Assembly: GCA_025201365.1 (NCBI GenBank)
Contig: JAIXMF010000114.1
Span: 1 to 36,976, forward strand
Source: Syncephalis plumigaleata
Taxonomy: Eukaryota > Zoopagomycota > Zoopagomycetes > Zoopagales > Piptocephalidaceae
Direction of reading: 5' to 3'
Length of the DNA: 36,976 bases
In this document: one piece after another, positions 21,558-36,976 of the stretch
Numbering within the stretch: the first letter of the stretch is position 1
Layout of the letters: each line of letters starts with the position of its first letter
Position numbers and translations under genes: made by a program
Notes under the pieces: generated by a model
What the model saw: the letters and a program-made list of their open reading frames with translations, nothing else
Database searches by the model: none
What the model was told of the DNA's origin: nothing

Positions 21558-23197
21558 TAATGATGCTGATGCTGATGCTGATGATGCTGATCATGATAAC
21601 ATAACAGCACTTGTGATTATTCGCCATTTTATGCTTCTACTTAAATTCACAACAACAACAACAACAACAACAATTATCATTATTATCATTATTACTATTA
21701 TTTCATTCTCTTTTTTGATAGCAACTCCAACTACGATATCCACTGCGTTTGTTCAGTCGATAGTGTATGCGTTTATGCGTCGATTTGTTTCAATAAGTGT
21801 ATCTCGTATTACTAAACCCATCATGCATTCACTAAACTGTTTACTATAATCAATCAAATCAATGTGTTTTATTTGTATATGTTAAAAGTGATCTATGTAA
21901 TGTATAACAAATAGCTAATGGATTTACTAATAACAAAGATGATATGCTTCACTCTAATGAAATAGTAATCACTAGTAGTAGAATAGATAGATTAATCAAT
22001 GTGTGTACCCCTGCTTTTCCCGCATACTTTCACGTAACTTAACAAGGTAACTCCGCTCTAATTCGATACAAGTTCAATTCAACTATACGCGTTCTTACCT
22101 GTTTAATTAAACTACATCAACACCATTAGTACAACTAATACCAATAATCGATATAGACTACGCATCACATTCATTTCCTTACTATTTGATTACAATGTTA
22201 CATTGTTTGAGCATATCTCCATTGAATACTGATCTACTTACTATACAAACATACTATATGTTTGTATACTAGTGATATTGATATTGATACAGGTAACAGC
22301 AAGTGTTATTGACTATATTCATCTTGATAAATACACCCATGTATTAACGTAAAAGTGTGTGTGTGTGTGTGTGTGAGGGTACAACATAAAAAACGATTTA
22401 TCGGACATTCATCCATGCATTCGCATACACACGGCCGTGTTCATGCAGGTTCAACGTTGTTTCCTTTCACAAACTGCAATCCATCTTTATTATATTTGGA
22501 CTATCTCTGTTGCCACTATTCATCGCTACCACTATTGCTGTCATTGTCGTTTGTCGTTTGTCGTTGTTATAGTAGTAACAGTAATATTACAGTGTTTATT
22601 TGACTATTGTTGAGCTAACGGCCCTTGTGTTCATCGGCATACACGCGTGTGTGTCTCTCTTTCTCGCTTTCTCGCTTTCCCGCTTTCAATTTCGCTCTCT
22701 TTCTTTCTTTCTTCCACTTTTGATCTGGATCTACTATTTGATGGTCATCATCTGCGTATTTGCTCTTTGATCGCATTAACAGCCATAATCCATATACTAT
22801 AGGTGATTCTATAGCAAGCAATATAGGTAAGATACTATCTGGGACAGATACTGGTACACTAGTAGCTTGTTGTTGTAGTACTTACCGTAATAATCTTACT
22901 TTGTTTTTGCGAATAGGCAATCTACAACGATATAACTGATCCTTGCTTACTTTCCTTGAGCGTGTGTGTGTGTGTCTACCTGTCTACCTATTTGCTTATC
23001 TGCCTATCGGTGCACACATCACATTGCTTTGATTGCTACTGCTACTGCTGCTCTTCTTCTTTTCTCTCAACACCGGTATCTATTCGTTGTATCGGTTCTC
23101 TTTCTCTTTCTATTCACGTTGTTCATCCCGCTTGACGCGCGATTGTAATTTCTCTTTCACTTTCTCACTCATCCAAGTTTGTTTCATTTATCGCAAA
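21558..23197. other. 1.6-kb intergenic region before the eIF4E-type gene
   Basis: Rich in simple repeats: GATGCT units (21560-21595), (ACA)n at about 21650-21671, (GT)n at 22353-22375, CTTT-rich sequence around 22655-22710 and (GT)n near 22960-22975. On the minus strand an open frame runs from about 22890 to 22615, with a hydrophobic stretch followed by a Lys/Arg/Glu-rich tail; no splice context or homology supports it. The end is the pyrimidine-rich promoter of the eIF4E gene. Confidence 0.45.
22353..22375 (+). repeat. (GT)n microsatellite
   Basis: A run of about ten to eleven GT units in the spacer before the eIF4E-type gene. Confidence 0.85.
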
Positions 23198-24223
23198 ATG
23201 TCTGCTGATACGGCTGCCGCTCCTGCATCTCTACCGTAAGTAGCTCGATTCTAACATTGAGATATACATACATATGCTTTTATATGTGTATGCGCATGTA
23301 ACAACAACCATAAATTCTAACCTTTATCTATTTGTATCGATAATCCATCAGTGCTGAATCGTCGACGACAAACAGCACCACTACCACTACCACTACAGCT
23401 CATGAGCAAGATGTTATACAACGAACTGAAGATGGTCGTCATTTGCTAAAGGCCGAATGGACACTATGGTTCATGCATCGTGCACCTGGTCAAAAGATCA
23501 CTGATTATGAAGGTGCCATCAAGAAGATTGGTTCGTTTGGCACGGTAAGTTGCTATTGCTATAGATAAGCACGAGTCATTCTTGTACTCACTCATTTTGC
23601 TATGTTCATGTGCTATCCTAGATTGAAGACTACTGGGCCGTGTATAGTCACTTAAAGCGTGCCAACGATCTGCCTAACATTAGTGATTATCACATGTTTC
23701 GTAAAGGTGTACGACCAGTCTGGGAGGTAAGTAGAGTAGAGTAGAGTAGAGTAGAGTAGAGTAGAGAACTACATCAATCATGATTGACTTACTAATATGT
23801 ATATGTAGGATGAGGCTAATGTACAAGGTGGTAAATGGATCTGCCGTTTGAAGAAAGGCTTAGCATCTCGTTACTGGGAACAATTGGTGAGTATCAAGAT
23901 GTGATAATAATGGATAATCTTGTTACTAACACGTCCACATGCTTGTATTGCATATTGCATATTGTTATTAGATTATGGCGGTTATCTCTGAACAATTCAA
24001 TGTAGGCGATGAGATATGCGGTCTAGTAGTGTCGGTTCGTCATTCCGAGGACATTCTCTCCATCTGGAATCGTACTAGTACAGATACGGAAACCAATCTA
24101 AAGATCCGTGACACTATTAAGCGTGTACTTGGCCTACCATTGGAGACGGTGATGGAGTACAAATCGCATAACGACGCCATTCAGGACAACAGCAGTTTCC
24201 GTAATACGGCTGTCTATAAATAA
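23198..24223 (+). CDS. Class II eIF4E (4EHP/eIF4E2-like) cap-binding protein
   Basis: Five exons: 23198-23235, 23352-23544, 23622-23726, 23809-23886, 23972-24223, giving 221 residues. eIF4E proteins bind the mRNA 5' cap. Class II members (4EHP) bind cap more weakly, do not drive initiation through eIF4G in animals, and act in repression. Matching features: LWFMHRAPG, ITDYEGAIKKIGSFGTIEDYW (Tyr where class I has Trp56), RPVWEDEANVQGGKW, LKKGLASRYWEQL, ICGLVVSVR, LSIWNRTSTD, MEYKSHNDAI and DNSSFRNT, the last typical of class II. The N-terminus has a poly-Thr tract. The third intron begins GTAAGTAGAG and runs into a tandem GTAGA repeat (23727-23766). Confidence 0.93.
23731..23766 (+). repeat. 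(GTAGA)n tandem repeat adjoining a splice donor
   Basis: About seven GTAGA units lie inside intron 3 of the eIF4E-type gene, starting directly after the GTAA of the donor. Length changes here would move the intron size but not the coding sequence. Confidence 0.8.
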
Positions 24224-25266
24224 GCGCGTACTTGACATGGTATCTTTCAAAGACTGCTATTACTACTACTACTACTACTTCTACTACATATTACTAGTAC
24301 TACATTACTACAACTACATTACTACATTACTACTATCACCTTATACTACTACCATGACTACAACCATGACTACTCTACGCGCTTCTATCATCCACATTAC
24401 CTTTACCTCACTCTCTCATTTCTCTCATTCATCCTTTCTTTTTCTCCCCTCCCCTTCCCTATCCAATCACTTTTTCCGTTGTTTAGGATAGACCACAGAT
24501 GCATATTGATTCAGTCATTTTTATCGATATGAATAGACGTTGCTATCTGTGTATACGCAGTATATTTGATATATCATTGAATGTGCCATTCCATTCTTAA
24601 TAATTGTTCATTACTCGCAGTGTAATGTTTCACTGGATTGTGTATTATTGTCGTCGTTGTTATTACCGTCATGATGAAATGTCTTCATGTTTATCAAATG
24701 ATATCATAACATGAACATTTCACACTTTGCCTATAAGCACTTGTTATTTAGTTAGATGGTTTGTATGGTCACTTTGACACACCTCGACCGTAGGAAGTGG
24801 AGAAGAACTCTCCAAATCAAAAGTGTTCTAATAGCGCCATGTCTATTTGATCTCACACATGCTATCACGCGTTAGTCATATTATCGATCTCCCCAACGCA
24901 CCTACAGCGGGGGAATCGCCTTGAACAAGACGACGAACTATAATTTTGTCTAGTTCCAATCTACAACTAATCAGCAAGCGTACTAATTGGAAATAGAGAC
25001 AAGGCAACTAGACGGATACTTGATTCCGAATAGTGACGTGTTTAATGGATTGTGGGATCATTAACAGCATTATCATCATCATCATTCTTAATCGTCATTA
25101 TCACGATTGGTATCGTCATAACAATAACCTCTTTCTTATTCATTTACTTATTCAGTTGTTCAACATTTGCTTAGTATATTGACGTAATAGTCTTGTCTTT
25201 TCTAGTTACAACTTCTTTGTCAAAACATACATCTATCAATGAGATTCCTTTGACTATTAGCCAACA
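24224..25266. other. 1-kb intergenic region between eIF4E-type and FIT genes
   Basis: Starts with (TAC)n and pyrimidine-rich sequence (24255-24480). No coding gene seen. The part at 24760-25015 is less repetitive and has several inverted repeats (GGAGA/TCTCC at 24799-24813, and nested arms at 24948-24960 with 24986-25013), so a structured RNA is possible but unproven. An (ATC)n run lies near 25073. Confidence 0.45.
24948..25013 (+). repeat. Nested inverted repeat
   Basis: Outer arms GTCTAGTT (24948-24955) and AACTAGAC (25006-25013) enclose inner arms TTCCAAT (24954-24960) and ATTGGAA (24986-24992), with a 25-nt loop. The two arm pairs share two bases, so either an interrupted hairpin or alternative hairpins can form. 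Confidence 0.5.
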
Positions 25267-26340
25267 ATGACAATAGCTATGATAACTGATCAACACTATC
25301 CTCAAGGCATGTCTATTGCTGTAGTCTACGTGTTAACAGTGGCACTCGGTTGTATAGCCGAACAACTGGGAACAATGCCTGGTGAAAGTTACTTCTCTAG
25401 TAAGCGTAATATTTTCAATGTCTGGTTTGTTAAAATTGGCTGGTTCTGGACGACTATCCTTTTCTTCGTATGGGCATGGTTCGTTTTATTCTTACGTTTG
25501 CCACGACCACAAGTACAACATGCTACTACTACTACTACTACTAGTACTCTAGATACAATTCATATATCATCGTCATCGGATACTGCAGATCAATCTAATA
25601 GTGGCGATGCAACATTACCTGCATCATCATCATCATCACCAGCAGCGGTGGTTGCTATGGATGTAACAGAGACTGATGGCACACTGCCACCACAGCCAAA
25701 TACCGAGAAACAAATGAAACTTATGGTACAGACGCAGAATATTCAACGATTTACGGCTGCCCTCACTCGATGGATGTTAGCCACGGCTTACTGGTGGATT
25801 ATCACACAATGGATGGTGGGACCATCACTATCTGATCGAGTGTATCGTTGGTCGGGTGGACGATGCTACCCGATAGATGAACATGGTCAACCTGTTCTAT
25901 CCGGATTAGCAGATAATGAGAATGATATGGGTCAATCTACAAGTGATCCTCATCAGCATTTATTTAATGTACTAGACGTGCAACCAACAGCCATTGCATG
26001 TCGACAAGCTGGTGGTCGATGGCATGGTGGTCATGATATATCCGGGCATATCATGCTATTGATCCATGCCTCGCTCTTTCTTCAGTCAGAGTTATCCGGA
26101 TTACGAAGGGCGGCCGTGTATTCAACGGCGGTACATCCACGTATGGCATGTCGTGCCACTCGCCTCGTCCGTTATCTACTTGTACTCTGGTGGTGGATGC
26201 TGTTAATGAGCAGTGTATACGCATTCCATCCACTTTCTGAAAAGGTAACCGGACTAATAATGGGTCTACTCTACTGGGTAGTGATGTACGTGTATATTCT
26301 ACCACGAACTAGTTTTCCTGGCATGCCAGGTCAAGTATAA
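25267..26340 (+). CDS. FIT family (fat storage-inducing; Scs3-like) acyl-CoA diphosphatase
   Basis: Single exon of 357 residues, intronless in an intron-rich neighbourhood. FIT proteins sit in the ER membrane, hydrolyse acyl-CoA to acyl-4'-phosphopantetheine, and support lipid droplet budding; yeast Scs3 links to phospholipid metabolism. Signature features: YFSSKRNIFNVWFVKIGWFW after the first TM, the first catalytic histidine in C-RQAGGRWHGGHDISGH, and the second in AFHPLSEKVTG, followed by the last helix. About six hydrophobic segments are visible. A Ser/Thr-rich cytosolic loop (residues ~85-150), coded by ACT and TCA repeats, lengthens the protein relative to animal FIT2 (about 260). AATAAA follows at 26400. 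The gene converges on aminoacylase with 161 bp between stops. Confidence 0.9.
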   Translation: MTIAMITDQHYPQGMSIAVVYVLTVALGCIAEQLGTMPGESYFSSKRNIFNVWFVKIGWFWTTILFFVWAWFVLFLRLPRPQVQHATTTTTTSTLDTIHISSSSDTADQSNSGDATLPASSSSSPAAVVAMDVTETDGTLPPQPNTEKQMKLMVQTQNIQRFTAALTRWMLATAYWWIITQWMVGPSLSDRVYRWSGGRCYPIDEHGQPVLSGLADNENDMGQSTSDPHQHLFNVLDVQPTAIACRQAGGRWHGGHDISGHIMLLIHASLFLQSELSGLRRAAVYSTAVHPRMACRATRLVRYLLVLWWWMLLMSSVYAFHPLSEKVTGLIMGLLYWVVMYVYILPRTSFPGMPGQV

Positions 26341-26399
26341 ATCATATTAATAGCAGCAGCAGCGGCAATAGTAATGGTAGTAATGGTATACGTTATATT

Positions 26400-26405
26400 A
26401 ATAAA
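26400..26405 (+). terminator. AATAAA polyadenylation signal of FIT gene
   Basis: AATAAA 60 nt after the stop. On the minus strand an AATAAA at 26425-26420 may serve the convergent aminoacylase gene. Confidence 0.5.
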
Positions 26406-26501
26406 AGCTTAGTATTCAATTTATTCTCTTCATTCATTCACAACAATGTATTAATAAAAATCACCGTTGTAAACATTGAGTAGACAATGCAATTATCGGC
26501 G

Positions 26502-28496
26502 TTATTTATCTTCAGCTGGTACTTCAGCTAGATCCTTGAGTAGATTCTGGTAGAATACAATACCCTCCAAGTAGCCGCTTTCATACACGAATTCATCATG
26601 ATCATGCAGTAACACTGGTGTATTACGCATTGGCGAAATACCAAAAGCAATAACACCGGTAGAACGTACAAATCGAGCATCTAACCAATTAACCAGTTAA
26701 TCATTAGCATTACGCTCAATGGTAAGAATCAGCTTGACTTCTTACCGGTGGCAGCGGGAAAGATATCCGGATCGATGTTTACATTACTATATCATACGAG
26801 GAGTGATTAGCATTAGTATGGAATGGAATGGAATACACGTATACACATGTAACAACTATGTCAAACTTACTGTTTCTTGCAAGAGTCGCGAACTGCTCGC
26901 CACCAAATGTTATCCTCGTCCAATGGTGAGTAGCCAGCATGATCACGATACTGGACGTATTCACACGTAACCCTACAATGATGTATCATTGATGCATAGT
27001 ATCATATCGTTAATTCATAGGCTGTCCATTCAAGTAATGACACCTACACTTACCCGTGTTCTTTAGCAAGGTTGTCGAGCCAGTTACGGAATTCCACTAG
27101 ATTGGCGGTGGGAGTGATACGAATATCAAATCCTATGAATATCACAATCTAAGTATAGGATAGTTATCGTTGTATAACATTAAAGTAGACCCACCAGCTT
27201 GAGCTACTTCAGGTACGACATTCAGTTGTACACCCGACTATAATATAGTAATCATCATCATCATTGAGTATCGGTTATTATGTTCATTATCATTCGTATA
27301 GGTGAGCACCTACTTTTAAACTAGTAAGATTGATGGATGTCACCTCGCCAAGTCGTAAACCCTTGCTATTCATCACCGACTCTTGTTCTTCACGGTATTT
27401 GAGCATGGCATTGATGAAGTTCACCTGTACTCATTCATTAGTCCAGTCTATCTTACAATGTAACTCGTTCAAAGCTGATCGATAACTTGCCACTTTCGGT
27501 GCTGCCGTATCCTTAATAAACTGGCTACCATGTCCGGTATTACCATGAGCGGTGACGTAGATCCACCATGTCACACGTTCCGCGTAGTATAATTTGTAGG
27601 CATCCTCGGGATTGGCCAGACCTATTCGTGAGTATTAAATGATCAGGATTAGACGCTAAATAAAGCGTATTTCCACTTGCCTTCGTCTAGACAGAAGCCT
27701 GGATTTAGTTCTGCTAATCCGCCACTCTTAATAAAAGCTACCATGCCATCCTCGCCGCCAATCTCTTCATCTATAAACTAGAATTAGTCTTGCTATTACG
27801 CTTATTACAAATGATAACCTACCAGGCACAAATGTAAGATGAAGCGTACGACGTGGCTGCCAGCCTATCTGTTTCAAGCGACGCAATGCTTCCACGTATC
27901 TAGAATCATTTTGGATGAATCATCATAGTTATAGCAATGATGATACGAGGGGAGGATGAGAGGGATGAGAACAACTTACGAGATACCAACAATCTTCATA
28001 TCTTGTGCACCTCGCGCGTATATTTTATAGTCACCGTTCTCTTGGAAAACACGCGCTGCACCGAATGGATCTTGCGTCCATTGACCCTGGCTAGTTGTTA
28101 GATAACACGACTACACTAACTAGCTATCACTTTGATTCAGCTATCATTGACTTACCGGAAATACGGGCACTACATCAGTATGCGAATTAAGAATAATACT
28201 AGGCAACGCAGGTTCTGTGCCCTCCCACGTAAGAATCAGTATAGGCTTGTTGGCCACTGGCTGCAAACATAAAAGTTATGTATTAGTATAAATAGCAACG
28301 TTCATACATCTATCTATTCAAAGCATACCTCAACACGACGATATTGGAAACCAACATCGGCCGCTAATTCCTTCAAGAAAGCGGCACATCCCTCATAGTC
28401 GGGTGTAGGCTGAACTGTACGAATGCGAAGATACTTTCGAAAGTTATCCACAGCGATAATATTCGCTTCTTCAATTGACAGTGTCATAGCTACCAA
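26502..28496 (-). CDS. Aminoacylase-1 (ACY1-type, peptidase family M20A)
   Basis: Twelve exons, read downwards: 28496-28329, 28260-28156, 28086-27980, 27899-27823, 27770-27681, 27621-27491, 27424-27314, 27237-27195, 27132-27054, 26972-26871, 26786-26746, 26680-26502; 410 residues, typical for ACY1. The enzyme removes acyl groups from N-acyl amino acids in the cytosol using two zinc ions. All active-site motifs are present: [12 protein letters not shown] at the N-terminus, [11 protein letters not shown] (Zn His), YARGAQDMK (bridging Asp), FVPDEEIGG (catalytic and Zn Glu), LDEG, the dimer-partner GNTGHGS (His), and LLHDHDE (Zn His). Two introns start with GC rather than GT (27680-27622 and 27490-27425), both as GCAAGT. 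An alternative start is Met4 (28487). It shares a divergent promoter with the anoctamin gene. Confidence 0.93.
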
Positions 28497-28831
28497 ATAC
28501 GGATAAAGTAAAGCGGAATTAGACTTGCGACAATACTATATAGCAAGAGTAGCAAACTGAATAATAGTAATAGTAATAACGGTTGTAACAACTATCGGGG
28601 ATAAAAAGATGGATGAACGAGCGAGTGAGTGTGCCAACGTCATCGTCATCATCATTGTCATCATCAGGATGTCAATCGGGAATGACGTTACATTTATGTA
28701 TGTCTACTACCATCTCGCATGGCACAGCCCTAGCTTCATGCCAGTAAAAGTGGTAATACTGCACACGAGACTCGTTATACAGTCATGTTTCCTTTCTATT
28801 CCTTCTTCATTCCCTCTACTATCCGTGTACT
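28497..28831. other. Divergent promoter region, aminoacylase / anoctamin
   Basis: A 335-bp spacer between two head-to-head genes. It contains an (ATC)n-like run near 28640-28665 and pyrimidine-rich sequence just before the anoctamin start. No gene is seen. Confidence 0.5.
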
Positions 28832-31483
28832 ATGGAGTCATCTGAACCGGCCGGCGAGTCACTTCACTTTTACGAGGTGCACCAGCATCAAACGAAAGGC
28901 GACCCTGTAAATAGCTCTGCCGATTATGTTATTCGTTTCCGATTCAAACCACCTTCCTCATCGGCGAAAACTGCCAATGCACAAGAGGAACGTAAAGCCT
29001 ATGAGAATAAAGTGCTTACCGCTTATCGATCGCTTATCGGTCGTATTACCGCAGCCTCTCTCGAGTATGAAGTGCGTCGAGTGGATAACTCGCGTTTACT
29101 CCTCTTTATCCAGTGTCCACATAGTCTGTTGAAACAACGATTTGATCAAGCAAGGTACGATAATATCATAATAGTACTAGATATGAACAACAATGCTTAT
29201 TATTGATAAATATCACTAGGGTACAAGACTGGATTAGTGGGGTTAGTTTCGTAGCACCGGGTGACCAGGAACGCGCAACAGATGCTACTACAACTACCGC
29301 TACTACTGATGACACAAAGCCTTCAAGTGTTAAATCCACGCATCAACCACAGACAGATCGTGATGCTGGTCACATGTCAACAGCTACACGCCTACGTCTA
29401 GTCTATGATCTAATCACCGGACCAACTAGCGAGGGTGGTGCCGGTATTCGCCCTAATATGGACGAGTTTGTCGAGGCCATCTATCCACTTCATGACAAAG
29501 CGTATAATATGGTAAGCTAGCATCCGGTCTAGGAATGAACTAATATTCACGTACTCCCACTTATCTACGATAATGCTACAAGGCATTGATAAAGAACTGG
29601 GCCACTAAATGGTTGATTACCCAGAATGATCTGCTATCCATTAGAAATCATTTTGGAGAAAAGGTAATACTTCTAGTATATAGATTGTAGTCAATTACAA
29701 TGAAGTATGCTTACACCTATTGTTACCATTTTATAGATTGCTTATTATTTTGAATTCCTTCAATTCTATTTTGTTTGGCTTGGTATTCCCTCGATTATCG
29801 GTGTTCTCGTCTATTTCATCGATGCTGGATTCGCGCCAACCTACGCGTTATTCAACGTGGGCTGGTCGCTACTATTCGTGGAAATGTGGCGACGACGTGA
29901 ACAAGAATTGGCCACTTGGTGGTCAGTTCGTAATTGTTCAAAACTTGAGAAACGACGCCCTGAATTCAGACCGGAACGCATGACAGTTGACCCGATTACC
30001 GATCAACCGGTGCCGTATTATCCAAGCTGGAAACGTTGGATACGTCGCATACTTACCGTACCGATATTAGGAGCAATCGGTGGTATATTCTTCCTAGTGG
30101 TGGGATTCATATTCGCCTGTGAAGTAGTCGTCTACGAGTATTATCAAGGACCATTCAAGGATATCGTGGTAGGTAGCAAGTTACTACGTATATCTATCTA
30201 TATATTGTATATCTAATCATTCCTTATTTATAGTACTACGTACCATTGATAGCTTATAGCGTGGCTATCTGGTATTTTAGTGATGCGTATACAGATATCG
30301 CTCGTTGGCTGAATGACTTTGAGAATTACGAGACGGAAGAGCAACACACGCGTCATTTCACCTACAAGCTATTTGTGATTAACTTCGCCGTTGGTTATAT
30401 GTTCATCTTTTATACGGCATGGATTCACATTCCGTATAACGAGGAGATCGCCACACTACTCGCCGGTGTCACGGGTTGGCCGATCAAACCACAAACGGCC
30501 GGCGTTGAGAAGTTGCAAGAACGTGTCGTTTACTACGTGCTTACCGCGCAAGTGATCAATTTCTTCACGGAAGTTGGACTGCCCTGGCTTATGCGCGGTG
30601 CCACTACCAGTGCACAGAAGGTGACCAAGAAGTTGACGAAAGCCGAGACAGCCATCAAACATCTTGAAGCGGATGTCGATGCACGTAAATTTATTAAACG
30701 ATGCGCGAGAGAGGACGATCTACCGGCATACGATACCTATGAAGACTACGCTGAAATGATCACTCAGGTAGGATGATGAATTGCATCAACTAAATGTTCA
30801 CTAATAATACATCATATATACACACACACGCACTAGTTTGGCCACGTTGTATTATTCTCCTGTGCATGGCCACTTTCACCGTTACTCTCCTTTATCAATA
30901 ACTGGGTAGAACTTCGATCGGATGCTTATAAAATATGTGTACATACCAGGTAAGCAAGCAAGCAAACAAATAAACGAATAATAAGCATATTAACATATTA
31001 TTATTATTATTATTAGACGTCAAGTACCCGCTCGAGTAGAAAGTATTGGACCATGGATTAATGCATTGGTAAGTGTGGTCTCATTATTTCTATTTGCTAT
31101 TACTGTTAACATACGTTCCACATTAGTTATTCCTTAGTTGGCTTTCCTCGGTCGTCAACGCTCTACTAATTCATCAATTCGGGCATAGTGACTCGTCGTC
31201 AAATGCAATTTATCGTCCATTGGCTATAGTCATTGCAGCGGAACACTTGTATCTTGCGGCATTATGGCTTCTACGCTCAATATTGTCGGATATTCCCAGT
31301 TGGTCAACTACCCTGGCACGTCGTAAGGAACACGAACTGAAACGACACTGGCTAGCCGAGATGAACGTGCAACTACGACGTACACGCAGTCCAAGTATGA
31401 TGAGCCATCAGGAGCAGGAGAAGCTGGATGAACTCGTTGATCTAGGCGTACAAGAGATTATGGACATTTTCAAGCAAGACTAA
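28832..31483 (+). CDS. Anoctamin/TMEM16 (Ist2-like) membrane protein
   Basis: Eight exons: 28832-29154, 29220-29511, 29583-29663, 29737-30168, 30234-30767, 30837-30949, 31017-31068, 31127-31483; 727 residues. Fungal TMEM16 proteins are Ca2+-regulated lipid scramblases or, as Ist2, ER-plasma membrane tethers. Family segments in order: RLRLVYDLITGP...EGGAGI, IYPLHD, IAYYFEFLQFYFVWLGIP (TM1), FVEMWRRREQELATWW, the hallmark FTYKLFVINFAVGYMFIFYTAW, INFFTEVGLPW, DYAEMITQFGHVVLF, and SFINNWVELRSDAYK, then the last TM pair. Acidic residues that form the two-Ca2+ site in nhTMEM16 have counterparts here (Glu in FTEVG; Asp and Glu in DYAEM; Glu and Asp in VELRSD), so scramblase activity is plausible. 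The C-terminal tail is short and charged, without the long basic tail of yeast Ist2. Confidence 0.93.
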
Positions 31484-31505
31484 CTTCGTAGCATTTATTA
31501 CTATT

Positions 31506-31511
31506 AATAAA
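31506..31511 (+). terminator. AATAAA polyadenylation signal of anoctamin gene
   Basis: AATAAA 23 nt after the stop codon. The convergent USP7-type gene has a minus-strand AATAAA at 31499-31494, so the two transcripts are likely to overlap at their 3' ends. Confidence 0.55.
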
Positions 31512-31637
31512 CGAAATACCGAGCGCACAATCATATTGTGATTTTCATCGTATAGAAGAATGAAGAATGAAGAATGAAGAGAAATGAGTAGAGTAGTGCG
31601 CACATCAACTACTTCAATAGGATCATCATCTCCTTCA

Positions 31638-36476
<4,839 letters not shown>

Positions 36477-36976
36477 TGTAGTATTACGTTGCTTATACTA
36501 GTTAACTAATACGATCGTAGTGAGATTTAGTTTATAAAACGTAATCAGCCAATATTCAAGTATAAGTATAGCAAGTAGTAATAACTATAAGGTAAATCAC
36601 TATCACTATTGTTGCTACTTGTATGCAGTTACTATGATTACTACTAGTATATGTTGAACTAGTAGTAACCAACTAGAATAGACGCACACACACACACACA
36701 CGCACAAGTACGAATGAATAAACAGGTAGATTGAAAAGAGAAAGGGATCTTATCAGAATGGTGAGTGGCGTATAATCCCTTCGTAAAGATGAGTAATAAA
36801 TGAACGAACGAGTAAATATTTGAATGAATGTGAATGGATTTGTGTGTATCTGTTATCATGACGCATACACCATCATCATCATCATCATTGTTATTAAATA
36901 CGTTGTTTACCATTGAGTGATATCACTTCATATATATGAATGCTTTATTACTATTACTATTGATAATAGAAAGTAA
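36477..36976. other. Upstream region of the USP7-type gene
   Basis: The 5' leader and promoter side of the minus-strand deubiquitinase gene, to the window edge. It holds a (CA)n tract at about 36685-36702 and an (ATC)n run at about 36870-36887. No other gene is seen. Confidence 0.5.

Noticed and set aside
21253-21849. 198-codon open frame after GID4 exon 1
   Set aside because: Its first half is GID4 exon 2 in the wrong frame, and its second half is microsatellite sequence (poly-Thr, poly-Ile).

Overview
The window is a gene-dense stretch of a eukaryotic nuclear genome, most likely a fungus of an early-diverging lineage (Zoopagomycota or Mucoromycota type). The evidence is many short introns (about 53-115 nt, GTAAGT-like donors), AT-rich spacers full of microsatellites, and a gene set with Bub2-type TBC, DAHP synthase, Mrs2, GID4, FIT/Scs3 and Ist2/anoctamin. 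The phylum is an inference from gene content; I cannot name a genus. I saw no rRNA, tRNA, CRISPR or bacterial-type operon.

Layout, left to right: Bub2-like TBC protein (-, 150-2066); methylosome subunit pICln (+, 3127-4115); ribonuclease T2 with a GPI-like tail (+, 4590-5742); Mrs2-type mitochondrial Mg2+ channel with two micro-exons (+, 6118-7881); an orphan seven-helix protein (+, 9047-10050); an isolated F-box-like exon (-, near 10241-10388) and a compositionally odd island (10800-11250); DAHP synthase (+, 11467-12962); a GOST-type seven-TM protein (+, 13392-15453); a second orphan seven-helix protein (-, 15632-16611); a methyltransferase-like protein that lost its SAM-binding motif (+, 17735-19569); GID4 (+, 20531-21557); class II eIF4E/4EHP (+, 23198-24223); FIT/Scs3 acyl-CoA diphosphatase (+, 25267-26340); aminoacylase-1 (-, 26502-28496); anoctamin/TMEM16 (+, 28832-31483); USP7/Ubp15 deubiquitinase (-, 31638-36476).

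Exon structures were rebuilt by hand from splice motifs, reading phase and family conservation. Fourteen multi-exon genes give 76 introns. Three of these start with GC instead of GT. Every junction used keeps the reading frame, except for one base that appears to be missing in the N-terminal exon of the USP7 gene.

The genes are ordinary eukaryotic single-copy genes and do not form a pathway cluster. Loose themes are ubiquitin control (GID4, USP7, the possible F-box exon) and membrane or lipid biology (two orphan 7TM proteins, GOST, FIT, anoctamin, Mrs2). Several neighbours are convergent with only about 150-180 bp between stop codons (GOST/7TM-B, FIT/aminoacylase, anoctamin/USP7). Aminoacylase and anoctamin share a 335-bp divergent promoter region. 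The observations most worth following are the pair of orphan 7TM proteins with a shared terminal intron position, the pseudo-methyltransferase, the missing arginine finger in the Bub2-like protein, and the Mrs2 micro-exons.
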